This document shows positions 1-10,383 of a stretch of DNA of 64,000 nt, in pieces. The notes under the pieces were generated by a model. The model had not been told where the DNA came from and searched no databases. It worked only from the letters and a program-made list of their open reading frames with translations. The translations under genes and the position numbers were made by a program. Location: assembly GCF_022129235.1 (NCBI RefSeq), contig NZ_JADQAI010000004.1:186001-250000 (forward strand). The letters run 5' to 3'. Source of the stretch: Psychrobacter sp. Ps6 (GTDB taxonomy: Bacteria; Pseudomonadota; Gammaproteobacteria; Pseudomonadales; Moraxellaceae). Each line of letters begins with the position of its first letter. Within the stretch, counting starts at the first letter, position 1.

Positions 1-312
1 ATGGATATCTTCTAGGCGGTCGATATCGCTATTGGCCGCTGCTGCAATCACCATCTCATCAGACTTACCGATAGGTCGTGCAATGGCTCGATAGCCTTGC
101 GCGCGTATCAGGGCGGCTGCATCAAAAGGATTGGCGTAGATAATTTGGATATCACCTGCCTCAATCAATGCTTCTTGCTCAGCATGTGATGCTGGAATAT
201 TAAGATGCATGTTTAGGTTGGCACGTTTTTGTATCAAGGTATTAAACATGTGCCAGCCTGCAAAGCGCTCAGGCGAGAAATCAGGGGCGATTAACATATT
301 GTGTGTCGTCAT
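1..312 (-). CDS. PhnD/SsuA-like substrate-binding domain protein (partial, C-terminus off window)
   Basis: Only the first 104 codons are present; the gene continues past base 1. The reading frame is open throughout and begins with MTTHNMLIAPDFSPERFAGW, which resembles the start of the mature fold of phosphonate-type (PhnD) periplasmic binding proteins. Later motifs such as IPASHAEQEALIEAGDIQ and IYANPFDAAALIRAQGYR fit the same fold. There is no signal peptide or lipobox before the domain, so the visible part should be cytoplasmic, which is unusual for this family. An AGGAAGG ribosome site lies 7 nt before the ATG, inside the end of the PAS gene upstream (3 nt between the two genes), so the two are probably translated together. 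The missing part may carry an output domain. Family assignment is by fold resemblance; ligand and role are unknown. Confidence 0.65.
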   Translation of the reverse strand, partial: MTTHNMLIAPDFSPERFAGWHMFNTLIQKRANLNMHLNIPASHAEQEALIEAGDIQIIYANPFDAAALIRAQGYRAIARPIGKSDEMVIAAAANSDIDRLEDIH

Positions 313-315
313 GAT

Positions 316-810
316 TTAGCCTTCCTCATGTTGTTTCATTTGAGCGTACTGAGACAGTGCCGCTTCAATTTTGCTGCGTGATGGCTTGCGGCGTACTGAG
401 GTGTAGCCAACGGTTTCGCCGCGGCGAACATTGGGTACGACCGTGGCATATACCCAATAGTGACTACCGTCTTTGCATAAGTTTTTGACATAGCCATGCC
501 ATTTTCGTCCAGATTCAGCGGTATCCCACAGGTCTTTGTAGGCGGCTTTTGGCATATCAGGGTGGCGCAAGATAGATTGCGGTTGACCGATGAGCTCATC
601 AACGCTGTAGCCACTAATCTCGACAAAGGCATCGTTGACGTGAGTAATAATACCGTCTAAATCGGTGCGCGAGACAATCAATTTGCCATCGGGATAGGGA
701 CGTTCTATTCCTGTATCATAGACAGTCCGTGACGTTCCATCATAATAGGTTAGGGTGATTTGCTCAGCAGGCAGGTCAGGCTTGTGTGCATCAGGGATTG
801 GAGAACCCAT
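316..810 (-). CDS. Single PAS-domain protein (Aer-type PAS)
   Basis: This is a protein of about 164 residues with one PAS domain. The key stretch runs from TDLDGIITHVNDAFVEISGY through IGQPQSILRHPDMPKAAYKD and WHGYVKNLCKDGSHYWVYAT, which is typical of the PAS domain of Aer-like redox/energy sensors and PAS-containing chemoreceptors. No kinase, GGDEF or methyl-accepting domain follows, so it must act through a partner. An in-frame ATG lies 6 bases further upstream, but the AAGGAG site abuts it; the ATG at 810 has correct spacing (6 nt), so I start there. It sits between a roadblock/LC7 gene and a PhnD-like gene on the same strand, suggesting one signalling operon. Cofactor (FAD, haem or none) cannot be told from sequence. 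Confidence 0.85.
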   Translation of the reverse strand: MGSPIPDAHKPDLPAEQITLTYYDGTSRTVYDTGIERPYPDGKLIVSRTDLDGIITHVNDAFVEISGYSVDELIGQPQSILRHPDMPKAAYKDLWDTAESGRKWHGYVKNLCKDGSHYWVYATVVPNVRRGETVGYTSVRRKPSRSKIEAALSQYAQMKQHEEG

Positions 811-999
811 GGTCATCTCCTTTATTAGTCGTTATGTAGTCAATCCTCTATAAATGGGATACGGTGTCAGCCTTGCTTAGTCTACTACTTATAGTACTTT
901 CGCCCGGCTTCCTTGTATGCAAATCATATTGAACCGACTATGTTTATAATAATTAAAAAGCGAATGGATACGGCGCTTGTTAAAAGCTAAAGCTACCAA

Positions 1000-1362
1000 T
1001 CAAATAAGTTTTGCAAGGGCTTCTGAAGCACGCTTGATGTCTAAGAATATCAAGCCAAGCTTGGCATTGGGTTTTGCCATGATGGTGAGCACTGCTTCTT
1101 CTCCTGATGAGGTCATGATCACATAGCCTTTTTCGCCTTGAATCATGATGCGATCGATACTACCGCGTGCCAATTCGCGACCTGCACGGTCACCCAATGA
1201 TAGCAGTGCCGCTGACATCGCCCCAACACGGTCTTCATCAACGCCAGTTGGTAGAGCTGAGGCAATCATCAGACCATCGTTAGAGATTAGGGCAGATGCT
1301 TCAACATCTGCTGATGAGCTGTTTAAGTCTTCCAATATCTGTTGAAATGAATCTGTACGCAT
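1000..1362 (-). CDS. Roadblock/LC7 domain protein
   Basis: The 120-residue protein is one roadblock/LC7 domain. It begins MRTDSFQQILEDLNSSSADV, followed by ALISNDGLMIASALPTGVDE and IQGEKGYVIMTSSGEEAVLT, the alternating helix-strand pattern of this family. Bacterial members such as MglB dimerise and regulate Ras-like GTPases or act as scaffolds. No GTPase gene is visible in the window, although one may lie beyond base 1. The PAS gene begins about 190 bases downstream in the same direction. The gap between them holds no obvious terminator, so they may share a transcript. The family call is firm; the pathway is not known. Confidence 0.85.
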   Translation of the reverse strand: MRTDSFQQILEDLNSSSADVEASALISNDGLMIASALPTGVDEDRVGAMSAALLSLGDRAGRELARGSIDRIMIQGEKGYVIMTSSGEEAVLTIMAKPNAKLGLIFLDIKRASEALAKLI

Positions 1363-1543
1363 ATCGCTTTCTCTATACTGTGTGTTAATTTTTATTTATG
1401 AACTATAGTTAGCCAAAAATAACCCTATTTAAAAAAGGGTATTATAAATCCTTACTAAAAATATTGATATAGTAAATCCCTATTTAAAATAAGGTTATGG
1501 AGATTTTTTTCTTCAATTTCATAAAATTTTTAATATTTTTATT

Positions 1544-1581
1544 AAAAAAGCCCCAATCATTGTATGACTGGGGCTTTTTTG
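1544..1581 (-). terminator. Rho-independent terminator downstream of hutI
   Basis: An 11-bp stem (AGCCCCAATCA pairing with TGACTGGGGCT, one wobble) closes a 5-nt loop. It is flanked by an A-run on one side and a T-run on the other, so it can work in both directions. It lies just after the end of hutI. Confidence 0.85.
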
Positions 1582-1606
1582 GTTACGATAAATAAAAGTA
1601 GTTTGA

Positions 1607-2932
1607 CTATATTGCCTCGCGCCATTGTCCTTGAACCATAATGCCTTGAATAGGATTAAGCCCCATCTGATAGGCCAAGTCAGCAGGGCGGGCGATATCC
1701 CATAATGCTAAATCGGCATCACAGCCAACCTCTATTTTACCTTTATTAGGTAGCCCCAAAGCCTGCGCCGCATAAACCGTCGATCCTGCCAGTACTTCTT
1801 CAGGCGTGAGGTAAAAAAGCGTACAGCCCATATTCATCGTCAATAACAGCGACGTTAACGGTGAGGTGCCAGGGTTACAATCGGTCGAAATCGCCATCGG
1901 GACGCGATGCGTGCGCAGTGCCTCAATCGGTGGCAGTTTGGTGTCACGTAACGTATAAAACGCTCCGGGCAATATCACGGCAACCGTGTTGCTAGCAGCC
2001 ATCTTCGCTATGTCTTCTTCTGATAAGTGCTCTAAATGGTCGCTAGATAGTCCTTTGTATTCGGCAACTAAAGCGCTACCGCCGATATCAGATAACTGCT
2101 CAGAGTGTAGTTTGACTGGCAGGTCCAATGAGCGCGCAACCTCAAAAACGCGTCTAATCTGATCGCTACTAAAGGCAATGTTTTCACAGAAACCATCGAC
2201 CGCATCGACTAAGCCTTCTGCATGCAGAATCGGCAGCCACTCGCAGACTTGCTCGATATAGTCGTCCGCACGGTTTTGCATGTGAGACTTATATTCAGGT
2301 GGTAAGGCGTGCGCTGCTAGATAAGTAGTGCTCACATGAATGTCATACTTTTCGCCAAGCTGACGAGCGACAGTAAGCATTTTGCGTTCAGTGTCTAAGT
2401 CCAGACCATAACCCGACTTGATTTCGATACTGGTGACGCCTTCTTTCATCAGCGCGACTAGACGTTTTTCACTTTGGGTAAATAGCGATTCAATACTAGC
2501 CTCACGGGTGGCGCTCACAGTTGCGACAATACCGCCGCCTTGTGCAGCGATGTCTTGGTAACTGGCACCTTGCAAACGCGCTTCGAACTCATTGCTGCGG
2601 TTGCCGCCATAGACAATGTGCGTATGACAATCGATGAGCCCAGGCGTTATCCATTTACCATCGACGTCTGTGATTTGGTTCTTTTGATAATGAGGCAGAT
2701 GAGTAACGATTTGTTCCTGTACTCCAATCCAAGCAATCTTGCCGTTTTTAATACCGATAGCGGCGTTCTCTAACTGACCGTATGGGACGCTATCAGGATC
2801 CTCGTTTTCATAAAGATCAAAACCATAGTGCGCTGAAAACGTCGCAATGTTGGCATTGATAATAAGGTGATCAAACGATGTCATCGTAGATTCGTCGAGC
2901 GTCTGCTCATTAAAACTCTCTGATTCATTCAT
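1607..2932 (-). CDS. hutI: Imidazolonepropionase
   Basis: The enzyme hydrolyses 4-imidazolone-5-propanoate to N-formimidoyl-L-glutamate, step three of histidine breakdown, in the cytoplasm. It is an amidohydrolase-superfamily protein of 441 residues. The metal motif [20 protein letters not shown] is clear, as are [33 protein letters not shown] and [10 protein letters not shown]. It is about 30 residues longer than the usual family length because of an N-terminal extension. The long start is supported by AGGAG placed 6 nt before the ATG at 2932, whereas the internal ATG at 2884 has no such site. It is the last gene of hutU-hutH-hutG-hutI and starts 62 nt after hutG; a terminator follows. Expression is likely controlled by HutC. 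Confidence 0.97.
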   Translation of the reverse strand: MNESESFNEQTLDESTMTSFDHLIINANIATFSAHYGFDLYENEDPDSVPYGQLENAAIGIKNGKIAWIGVQEQIVTHLPHYQKNQITDVDGKWITPGLIDCHTHIVYGGNRSNEFEARLQGASYQDIAAQGGGIVATVSATREASIESLFTQSEKRLVALMKEGVTSIEIKSGYGLDLDTERKMLTVARQLGEKYDIHVSTTYLAAHALPPEYKSHMQNRADDYIEQVCEWLPILHAEGLVDAVDGFCENIAFSSDQIRRVFEVARSLDLPVKLHSEQLSDIGGSALVAEYKGLSSDHLEHLSEEDIAKMAASNTVAVILPGAFYTLRDTKLPPIEALRTHRVPMAISTDCNPGTSPLTSLLLTMNMGCTLFYLTPEEVLAGSTVYAAQALGLPNKGKIEVGCDADLALWDIARPADLAYQMGLNPIQGIMVQGQWREAI

Positions 2933-2994
2933 AGTATGCTCCTAATGATTGGGAGGCGAGCGATCTTTGTTTGCAAGACCTTTGTTCGTAAGAT

Positions 2995-4023
2995 TTAAGT
3001 GACAAGTAAGTGCTGTTCTATAATCGTTGCCAGCAATCGAGCAGCGACTTTGCAGCTACGACTATCAACATCAAAGGTCGGGTTGATTTCAGCAATATCA
3101 GCCATTTTCATTTTACCTGATGACATGATCAGCTTGACCATACGCTCAACAAAACCAAGCTCAATACCAAAGGCGGCAGGCGCGCTGACACCCGGGACGA
3201 CACTAAAGGGGAGGCAGTCCATATCAATGGTGAGATACACGATATCGACCTGATCTATGAAGCTTTTGACCTGCTCGGCAAGTGTATCCCAAGGCTGATA
3301 ATGACAGTCTTCATCACTAATGACCTGTACACCCAGTTGCTCGGCGCGATCGAAGAGCGCGGCGGTATTAGAAAAGCGACTGACGCCTATACAGCAATAA
3401 TAAAAGGGTTGATCGTGTGTATCAAGGTGCTCAGCAATTTGACGAAAAGGTGTTCCAGAAGTCGCCACATCAGACTGACGAATATCCAAATGCGCGTCAA
3501 AATTAATGATTCCGACAGTAGGCGTGGCATTTGCTTCGCTGGTATTTTCTAAGGCCTGCCATAATCCTAAAAAGCTACCGTAAGCGATGGCATGACCACC
3601 GCCAAGCCCGATGGGTAGGCCACCTTGCTTGAGGATAGTGCTAACTGCATCGGCGTATTTAATCTGAGCTTGCTCAAGGGTACGCTCGGCAAAGCCGTCG
3701 TTGTCATGACAGTAAATGTCACCGGCATCACCTAGTAAGGATGGTAGTTGATCATTAAAGCGTTGTTGCAACTCGGCAATGACTGGCAATGCAGCGAACG
3801 CCCGACGAATCAAAGGCGGTGCAGCTCGTGCGCCCGCGCGCCCTTGATTGCGTCTAACCCCTTGGTCACAAGCGAAACCAACCAGCCCAATATGTTGAGC
3901 CTCATAAGGCTGGGCGAGCTGATACCAATAGCGGGCACGTGCAGTCTCAAACGGCTCAGCACGGCCTGTCCACTGAGTCATATCAGCGACTGTATGACTA
4001 ATGGGTGTGGTTGCTACTGTCAT
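2995..4023 (-). CDS. hutG: Formimidoylglutamase
   Basis: The protein belongs to the arginase/agmatinase superfamily and should convert N-formimidoyl-L-glutamate to glutamate and formamide. The Mn-binding signatures are visible: GLGGGHAIAYGS, INFDAHLDIR and TIDMDCLPFSVVPGVSAPA. Length (342 residues) is normal. The start has AAGGAG 7 nt upstream. Having HutG with this arginase fold, rather than a two-step HutF plus deformylase route, indicates the four-enzyme pathway that releases formamide. It lies 27 nt after hutH and 62 nt before hutI in the hut operon. Confidence 0.96.
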   Translation of the reverse strand: MTVATTPISHTVADMTQWTGRAEPFETARARYWYQLAQPYEAQHIGLVGFACDQGVRRNQGRAGARAAPPLIRRAFAALPVIAELQQRFNDQLPSLLGDAGDIYCHDNDGFAERTLEQAQIKYADAVSTILKQGGLPIGLGGGHAIAYGSFLGLWQALENTSEANATPTVGIINFDAHLDIRQSDVATSGTPFRQIAEHLDTHDQPFYYCCIGVSRFSNTAALFDRAEQLGVQVISDEDCHYQPWDTLAEQVKSFIDQVDIVYLTIDMDCLPFSVVPGVSAPAAFGIELGFVERMVKLIMSSGKMKMADIAEINPTFDVDSRSCKVAARLLATIIEQHLLVT

Positions 4024-4050
4024 CCTTGCTCTCCTTTAACCAGTTAACCG

Positions 4051-5613
4051 TTATTTAGACTCGTACCAGTCGCGACGCAGCTCTTGCCAATGCTGAGCAA
4101 GTGTACCGTCTAGTACTAGCTGCTTGGCTGCCTCGATATCTGGGGCTAGGTAGCGATCTTTATCATAAAACGTGACTTTTTCGCGTAGCTTTTGATGCGC
4201 CACTGTCAACGGCTCTGATGTCTCGAGTCCACGATGGAAGTCAATACCTTGACCAGCAGCTAGCAGTTCAATACCGATAATGGTCGCGGTATTTTGCGCC
4301 ATCTCATATAGGCGGCGAGCACAATAGGTGGCCATCGATACATGATCTTCTTGGTTGGCAGAGGTCGGAATACTATCGACACTGCCTGGATGGGCGATAG
4401 ATTTGTTTTCTGAGGCCAATGCTGCTGCCGTTACATGCGCAATCATAAAGCCTGAGTTGACCCCAGCGTTATCGACCAAGAAGGGCGGCAGACCGCCTGA
4501 TAACGTTGCATCAATTAGTAAGGCCACACGGCGCTCAGACATCGAGCCAATCTCAGCGATTGCCAAGGCTAAAATATCCGCGGCAAAAGCGACTGGCTCA
4601 GCGTGGAAATTACCACCTGAAATGGCGACTGGGCCATCTTCGTTATTAAAGATAAGCGGATTGTCGGTTACCGCGTTGGATTCGATAAGTAGTGTTTTTC
4701 CTGCTTGGTTGATGATATCAAGACAAGCACCCATGACCTGCGGCTGACAGCGTAGGCAATAAGGATCTTGTACGCGATCATCTTGCTCGCCGTCATGTGA
4801 GGCACGAATAGCACTGCCTTTGATCAATTGACGATGCGCTTTGGCGATCTCTATCTGACCATGATGACCACGTACTTCGTGAATCCGAGCATCAAATGGT
4901 GAATCCGAGCCTTTGGCTGCATCAATTGACAGTGAGCCGACAATGGTTGCTGTTTCAAGCAAATCACGCGCTAAGAAATAACCACGTAATGCTAGTGCCG
5001 TTGATACTTGTGTACCGTTGATGAGTGCAAGGCCTTCTTTGGCTGCAAGCGTAATAGGCTCAAGTCCGTGCTGCGCTAAGGCATCAGCGGCAAGGACTTT
5101 TTTGCCATCGACATAGACGTGACCTTCACCCATCATCGCAAGCGTCATGTGTGATAGTGGCGCTAAATCACCAGAGGCACCGACTGAACCTTTGGCTGGA
5201 ATGTTTGGCGTGATTTGATTGTTGATTAAACCAAGTAAGCTATCAACTACCTCGCGGCGTACGCCAGAGACGCCTTGTGCTAGGCTGGCAACTTTCATCA
5301 CCATAATCAGTCGTACCACACCATCTGGTAGCGCGTCACCAGTACCTACCGAGTGAGAAACGATCAGGTTACGCTGAAGGAGCTCAAGTTGGTCATCACT
5401 GATACGTGTCTTGGCAAGTAAACCAAAGCCTGTATTGATGCCATAAGCGCTCTTATCACGGGCAATGATGGTGCGCACGTCTTCATGCGAGGCATCAATC
5501 GCCTCATAAGCACTCTCAGTCAGTGTCAATATAACAGGCTGCTCATAGATGTCACGTAGCATCTCAAAGCTAAGCTGGCGTGGGTGTAGGGTTAGTTGCT
5601 TGATATTTTCCAT
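4051..5613 (-). CDS. hutH: Histidine ammonia-lyase
   Basis: HutH deaminates L-histidine to trans-urocanate, the entry step of the pathway. The 520-residue protein carries the Ala-Ser-Gly triad (residues 146-148, in [15 protein letters not shown]) that self-cyclises to the MIO electrophile. Other family features are [12 protein letters not shown], a [20 protein letters not shown] segment and [20 protein letters not shown]. Length is slightly above the usual 500-510. AGGA sits 8 nt before the ATG. The gene follows hutU by 63 nt and precedes hutG by 27 nt. All catalytic parts look intact. Confidence 0.98.
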   Translation of the reverse strand: MENIKQLTLHPRQLSFEMLRDIYEQPVILTLTESAYEAIDASHEDVRTIIARDKSAYGINTGFGLLAKTRISDDQLELLQRNLIVSHSVGTGDALPDGVVRLIMVMKVASLAQGVSGVRREVVDSLLGLINNQITPNIPAKGSVGASGDLAPLSHMTLAMMGEGHVYVDGKKVLAADALAQHGLEPITLAAKEGLALINGTQVSTALALRGYFLARDLLETATIVGSLSIDAAKGSDSPFDARIHEVRGHHGQIEIAKAHRQLIKGSAIRASHDGEQDDRVQDPYCLRCQPQVMGACLDIINQAGKTLLIESNAVTDNPLIFNNEDGPVAISGGNFHAEPVAFAADILALAIAEIGSMSERRVALLIDATLSGGLPPFLVDNAGVNSGFMIAHVTAAALASENKSIAHPGSVDSIPTSANQEDHVSMATYCARRLYEMAQNTATIIGIELLAAGQGIDFHRGLETSEPLTVAHQKLREKVTFYDKDRYLAPDIEAAKQLVLDGTLAQHWQELRRDWYESK

Positions 5614-5676
5614 AGGGGTAATCCTAGTTGCATAGTCATATAAGTGTTTGTTTTTATAATATTAAGGTAGTTCAAA

Positions 5677-7389
5677 CTATTTAATCATTGGCAGGTTTAG
5701 ACCATAATCTTTTGCTGTTTTAATTGCTAACTCATAACCTGCATCGGCATGACGCATAACGCCTGAACCGCAGTCATTGACCAGTACTCGTGACAAGCGT
5801 TTGGCAGCGGCATCCGTACCGTCTGCAACGATGACCATGCCTGAATGCTGCGAGTAGCCCATGCCGACACCGCCGCCATGATGCAATGATACCCACGTCG
5901 CGCCGCCTGCCACGTTCAGCATGCCGTTCAATAGCGCCCAATCAGATACCGCATCTGAGCCATCTTTCATGCTTTCTGTTTCGCGGTTTGGACTGGCAAC
6001 AGAGCCCGTGTCCAAATGATCACGACCAATGACGATAGGGCCTTTTAGCTCACCGTTTTTGACCATCTCATTAAATGCCAACCCTGCTTTGTCACGTTCG
6101 CCCAGTCCCAACCAGCAGATACGGGCAGGTAAGCCTTGAAACTGAATGCGCTCTTTTGCCATATCAAGCCAGCGATGGATATGCTGGTTTTCAGGGAACA
6201 ATTCTTTAATTTTTTGATCCGTTTTATAGATGTCTTCTGGGTCACCAGATAGTGCTACCCAGCGGAATGGGCCTTTGCCTTGGCAAAACAGCGGACGAAT
6301 ATAAGCGGGGACAAAGCCTGGGAAATTAAAGGCATCTTTAACCCCTTCATCAAACGCCACCTGACGGATGTTATTACCGTAATCAGTCGCTGGGATATTC
6401 ATCGCTTGCAGATCTAAAATTGCCTGGACGTGTACCGCACAAGATTGAGCAGCGGCTTTGGTGAGGGCAGCATGTTGCTCTGGATCTTCTTGGGCGGCCT
6501 TCCATTCTTCGACCGTCCAGCCGCTTGGTAGATAGCCATTGATTAAATCATGCGCCGAGGTTTGATCGGTGACTAAATCAGGCTTCATACCGCCAGCATT
6601 AGCGCGCTTGACCATCTCAGGCAAGATATCTGCAGCGTTACCAAGTAGCGCGATAGAGACCGCTTCACCCGCGTCAGTATGTTGCTTGATTAACTCATAA
6701 GCGTGGTCAAGATCGTCTGCTTGCTTATCGACATAACCCGTACGCAAACGAAAATCGATACTAGACTGCTGACATTCGATATTCAATGAAGTCGCACCCG
6801 CAAAGGTAGCCGCTAATGGCTGCGCGCCGCCCATACCGCCCAGACCAGCGGTCAAAATCCAACGTCCTTTCCAGCTGCCATCATAATGTTGACGACCTGC
6901 TTCAACAAAGGTCTCGTAAGTCCCTTGCACGATGCCTTGCGTACCGATGTAAATCCAGCTACCTGCTGTCATCTGACCATACATAAATAGGTCTTTGCGA
7001 TCGAGCTCATTGAAGTGCTCCCACGTTGCCCAGCGCGGTACAAGGTTAGAATTGGCAATCAATACGCGTGGTGCGTTTTCGTGTGTTTGAAACACGCCGA
7101 CTGGCTTACCAGACTGTACGAGTAAGGTTTCATCATCTTCTAACGTTTTGAGCGATTCTAAGATTTGATCATAGCTTTCCCAGTTACGTGCTGCGCGTCC
7201 GATACCACCGTATACCACAAGGCTTTTTGGATTTTCGGCCACATCAGGATGTAGATTGTTTTGCAGCATGCGATAAGGGGCTTCGGTCAGCCAGCTTTTG
7301 CAATGCAACGTGCTGCCTGTAGGCGCGGCGATATCGCGAGACTCATCACGGCGGGTAAGTTTATTGTTGGTTCCGTTTTCAGTAGTCAT
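5677..7389 (-). CDS. hutU: Urocanate hydratase
   Basis: HutU adds water to urocanate to give 4-imidazolone-5-propanoate, using tightly bound NAD+. The protein is about 570 residues. It contains [20 protein letters not shown], a glycine-rich [18 protein letters not shown]-contacting loop, [15 protein letters not shown] and the late motif [20 protein letters not shown]. There are two in-frame ATGs 6 bases apart. AAGG is only 2 nt from the outer one (7395) but 8 nt from the inner one (7389), so the inner is preferred. As the promoter-proximal gene of the hut operon it lies directly below the HutC-type operator at 7511-7522. Confidence 0.98.
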   Translation of the reverse strand: MTTENGTNNKLTRRDESRDIAAPTGSTLHCKSWLTEAPYRMLQNNLHPDVAENPKSLVVYGGIGRAARNWESYDQILESLKTLEDDETLLVQSGKPVGVFQTHENAPRVLIANSNLVPRWATWEHFNELDRKDLFMYGQMTAGSWIYIGTQGIVQGTYETFVEAGRQHYDGSWKGRWILTAGLGGMGGAQPLAATFAGATSLNIECQQSSIDFRLRTGYVDKQADDLDHAYELIKQHTDAGEAVSIALLGNAADILPEMVKRANAGGMKPDLVTDQTSAHDLINGYLPSGWTVEEWKAAQEDPEQHAALTKAAAQSCAVHVQAILDLQAMNIPATDYGNNIRQVAFDEGVKDAFNFPGFVPAYIRPLFCQGKGPFRWVALSGDPEDIYKTDQKIKELFPENQHIHRWLDMAKERIQFQGLPARICWLGLGERDKAGLAFNEMVKNGELKGPIVIGRDHLDTGSVASPNRETESMKDGSDAVSDWALLNGMLNVAGGATWVSLHHGGGVGMGYSQHSGMVIVADGTDAAAKRLSRVLVNDCGSGVMRHADAGYELAIKTAKDYGLNLPMIK

Positions 7390-7502
7390 GGTCATATCCT
7401 TGTGGTAACTAATAGGGCAATAAAGTAGTCAAAGTAGGTGTTTTACAGTCAGTCTATAAACGCATCGAAATGTAACGTAGCTAGGTCAAGATTTTTAGAC
7501 TT

Positions 7503-7530
7503 GCTATAAATTGTATATACAAATTATCAA
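7503..7530 (-). promoter_or_regulatory. hut promoter with HutC-type operator
   Basis: A perfect 12-bp palindrome, TTGTATATACAA (7511-7522), lies in the 290-nt region between divergent hutU and hutC. It matches the kind of site known for HutC repressors (GntR/HutC subfamily). On the minus strand TTGATA (7525-7530) and TATAGC (7503-7508) are separated by 16 nt and could be -35 and -10 of hutU, with the palindrome filling the spacer, a geometry expected for repression. The promoter elements are my inference; the palindrome is directly visible and occurs intact only once in the window. Confidence 0.7.
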
Positions 7531-7682
7531 AGATAGTTTTTTCATGCAAGGATTTTTTGATAAAAATTAGAATTAATGAAAAAAAGAGCATAACTGATAG
7601 AGTGATATGAATAAGAGTTCGCATGATTGTCGTGATATTATGGCGCTATCCTTATTAGCGGAACTGACGGTTTAAAACGAAT

Positions 7683-8426
7683 ATGACAAAAACAATTCCG
7701 GCGTATCAGCGGATTAAAAATGCGATATTGGACAATATTCACTCTGGCAAATGGCAAGCAGGCAACGCGATCTCGACAGAAATGGCACTGGCGACAGAGT
7801 TTGGTGTCTCACGAATGACGGTGAATCGCGCGCTCAAAGAGCTGAGCGAGGAGCGTGTATTGGAGCGGCGTCAAGGCTCAGGCACGTTTGTCGCACAGCA
7901 GCAATTCAACCATACCTTTGTAGAAGTGCGTAATATCGCAGAGGATCTAAAATCTGCCAATCGCGATTACGAAGCAAAAGTGGTGAGTAAGCGCGCAGTC
8001 ACAGCTTCGATGCTCGATGATGAGTTGCGCCGCAAGTTTGGTATTGATGAAATGGCTACCGTGACTCATACAGACGCTAGTGATGCACCTGTTTTATACG
8101 AGGTGAAAATTATTCACGTTGCAGATGATCAGCCTATACAGTTTGAAGAGCGCTGGGTCGATGCTAAAAAAGTGCCTGAGTTTATTGAGCAAGACTTTAC
8201 AGTGGTTAATACCAGTGATTATTTGGTTGCCAAAATACCGTTAGAGAGTGGCAGCTACACCATACGTGCGCTTGCGGCACCAAACGAGGTGGCAGATGCG
8301 TTGCAGATTGCAGCGCAGTCACCAACGCTCGTATTGCGTCGCCAGACTTATTCAGCCGGTCAGGTCGTCACTTTTGTGAAGATGTGGCATGCCGGTGATC
8401 GCTATCAATTCTCGGGTGAGCTGTAG
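7683..8426 (+). CDS. hutC: Histidine utilisation repressor, GntR family
   Basis: The 247-residue protein has an N-terminal GntR winged helix (residues about 4-75, with AYQRIKNAILDNIHSGKW, MALATEFGVSRMTVNRALKE and RRQGSGTFVAQ). A C-terminal UTRA effector domain follows, including IQFEERWVDAKKVPEFIEQD and LRRQTYSAGQVVTFVKMWHA. HutC proteins repress hut genes and are released by urocanate. The gene is divergent from hutU, and the operator between them suggests that it controls the operon and probably itself. The ATG is at 7683; no strong Shine-Dalgarno precedes it. Confidence 0.95.
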   Translation: MTKTIPAYQRIKNAILDNIHSGKWQAGNAISTEMALATEFGVSRMTVNRALKELSEERVLERRQGSGTFVAQQQFNHTFVEVRNIAEDLKSANRDYEAKVVSKRAVTASMLDDELRRKFGIDEMATVTHTDASDAPVLYEVKIIHVADDQPIQFEERWVDAKKVPEFIEQDFTVVNTSDYLVAKIPLESGSYTIRALAAPNEVADALQIAAQSPTLVLRRQTYSAGQVVTFVKMWHAGDRYQFSGEL

Positions 8427-8750
8427 TCCGGCGTTAATGACAGTCACTACCTAACGTATACTCACCGATTTTGTACGTTTTTTCTGTCTAAAGTGAGATA
8501 CTATATCCATGAGCTGCGATTTACTTAGCAGCAGTAGCGATTTATTGAAGAGCAATCCGATCTTAATACGCTTAAAAAATTCAAAAATAATAGGGAAGCG
8601 GTATTGAAAAATATGCTGAGCACCCTCAAATCGAGCAGCCAAAGTCGAATATTGCAGAGCGGTTATTATATTGCCCTTTTGTATCGGCTTTTCCCTATTT
8701 GTTGGCGCTAACCATTTTCACTTATTCATTTACTCTTATAAGGACGTCTT
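8427..8750. other. Intergenic region between hutC and the amino-acid importer
   Basis: This 324-nt stretch holds no convincing gene. Short frames exist on both strands but lack ribosome sites and family resemblance. No HutC-type palindrome is present. AAGGACG just before base 8751 is the ribosome site of the next gene. Confidence 0.5.
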
Positions 8751-9587
8751 ATGAAACGTCGTACTCTTTTAGCCCTTGCTGCTAGTACTGTTTTGCTTGC
8801 CGCTTGTGGTCAGTCTAATACTAATGAAGCTGACACTACTGCCACTGACACTGCGTCGACAGGCGGTTCTGATTTGCTGCAACGTATCAATAACGGCGGC
8901 ACGATTAACGTCGGTACAGAGGGTACATATCCTCCGTTCACGTATCATGATGAGAGTGGCAAGCTGACAGGCTATGACGTCGAAGTGACGCGTGCGGTCG
9001 CGGACAAACTGGGTGTTGATGTTGAGTTTAAAGAGACTCAGTGGGATGCGATGCTGGCAGGTTTGGATTCAAAACGCTTTGATATGGTGGCCAACCAAGT
9101 CAGCTTAACGACGCCTGAGCGTCAAGCCAAATATGACAAATCTATGGCTTATAGCTGGTCAGGCGCGGTTGCATTGGCACCGACTGATGACAACCGTTAT
9201 AGCTCTTGGGATAACCTAAAGGGTTTACGTACCGCGCAATCACTCAGCAGTAACTACGGTGAGCTGGCAGAAAAATACGGTGCAGAAATCGTCCCTGTCG
9301 ATGGTATGGCACAAGCGGTCCAATTGGTTAAGCAAGGCCGCGCTGACTTTACGATGAATGACAATCTAGCCGTACTCGATTATCTCAAAAAATTCCCAGA
9401 CTCTGATCTTGAGATCAAACTGACAGCCCCACCAAGTGAACAAACAGGCTCAGGTCTCGTGCTTATCAAAGGCAACGATGAAGTTGTGGCAAAATTGGAT
9501 GAAGCAATGGCAGCACTCGCCGCTGATGGTACACTCACCAAACTTAGCGAAGAGTTCTTTGGTGCTGATGTAAGTCAGCAGAAGTAA
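8751..9587 (+). CDS. Amino-acid ABC transporter substrate-binding lipoprotein (cystine-type)
   Basis: A family-3 solute-binding protein of 278 residues. The lipobox LLAAC places lipid on Cys19, so it should be anchored in the periplasm. After an Asp/Thr-rich linker, the fold starts at [20 protein letters not shown], followed by [20 protein letters not shown] and [20 protein letters not shown]. These strings closely recall cystine-binding proteins of the TcyA/TcyJ group. The ribosome site AAGGA is about 7 nt upstream. Its stop codon overlaps the permease start by one base (TAATG), so the two are translationally coupled. The hut neighbourhood would permit histidine as ligand, but the sequence points rather to cystine or another polar amino acid. 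Confidence 0.88.
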   Translation: MKRRTLLALAASTVLLAACGQSNTNEADTTATDTASTGGSDLLQRINNGGTINVGTEGTYPPFTYHDESGKLTGYDVEVTRAVADKLGVDVEFKETQWDAMLAGLDSKRFDMVANQVSLTTPERQAKYDKSMAYSWSGAVALAPTDDNRYSSWDNLKGLRTAQSLSSNYGELAEKYGAEIVPVDGMAQAVQLVKQGRADFTMNDNLAVLDYLKKFPDSDLEIKLTAPPSEQTGSGLVLIKGNDEVVAKLDEAMAALAADGTLTKLSEEFFGADVSQQK

Positions 9588-10324
9588 TGTTGGCTTCTAT
9601 CACATCTGTGCTCGCTGAACTATTGGCATTATTGCCATTTATGAGTCCTGATCGAGCACAGATTGTCATCTCGTCGTTTTGGCCAATGCTCAAAGGCGGT
9701 ATCTATTATTCGATACCGCTGGCATTGATCTCATTTGCTATCGGTATGGCGATTGCTTTGACCGTCGCATTGATTCGGATTGTACCGCGTGCTGGTTGGT
9801 TCCATGAGATCATTTATCGCTTGGCTCGTATCTATGTATCAGCAATTCGCGGTACACCGATGCTGGTTCAGCTGTTTATTATTTTCTACGGTTTACCAAG
9901 TGTGGGCGTCAAGCTCGATCCGTTTCCTTCAGCGATCATTGCATTCTCGCTCAATATTGGTGCGTATGCATCAGAGACGGTGCGCGCCTCGATTTTGTCT
10001 ATTCCAAAAGGGCAATGGGAAGCGGGTTCAACTGTTGGTTTGACGTATTTGCAGACTTTCCGTCATGTGATTTTACCGCAAGCGCTGCGCGTATCGGTGC
10101 CGCCATTATCTAACACCTTTATTAGCTTGGTAAAAGACACCTCGCTTGCTTCACTGGTATTGGTCACTGAGCTGTTTAAACAAGCGCAGATCATCACGGC
10201 CCGTAACTATGAGTTTATGCTGGTGTATACCGAAGCGGCGATTATTTATTGGGGTATCTGTCTGTTCTTGACCTTTATCCAAGGCAAGCTTGAAACGCGC
10301 CTTGATCGTTATGTAGCAAAATAA
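9587..10324 (+). CDS. Amino-acid ABC transporter permease (cystine-type)
   Basis: The 245-residue inner-membrane protein has about five hydrophobic segments of the HisM/TcyB permease class. An N-terminal stretch of about 25 residues precedes the first conserved segment ([20 protein letters not shown]). The EAA loop that contacts the ATPase is visible as [40 protein letters not shown] is a family signature. It starts within the stop codon of the binding-protein gene and ends 59 nt before the ATPase gene, so the three form one operon. Only one permease is encoded, so a homodimer is expected. Confidence 0.92.
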   Translation: MLASITSVLAELLALLPFMSPDRAQIVISSFWPMLKGGIYYSIPLALISFAIGMAIALTVALIRIVPRAGWFHEIIYRLARIYVSAIRGTPMLVQLFIIFYGLPSVGVKLDPFPSAIIAFSLNIGAYASETVRASILSIPKGQWEAGSTVGLTYLQTFRHVILPQALRVSVPPLSNTFISLVKDTSLASLVLVTELFKQAQIITARNYEFMLVYTEAAIIYWGICLFLTFIQGKLETRLDRYVAK

Positions 10325-10383
10325 GCTACGTAGTAAAATAAGTTATGGCTCAATAGACACGCCCTAGCACAACAGGAATTTTT

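Noticed and set aside
8451..8642. 63-codon minus-strand frame between hutC and the importer
   Set aside because: No ribosome site, no family resemblance and no link to neighbours; treated as chance.
8614..8712. 32-codon plus-strand frame (MLSTLKSSSQ...) before the binding protein
   Set aside because: Lacks a ribosome site and is not upstream of any known leader-peptide control.
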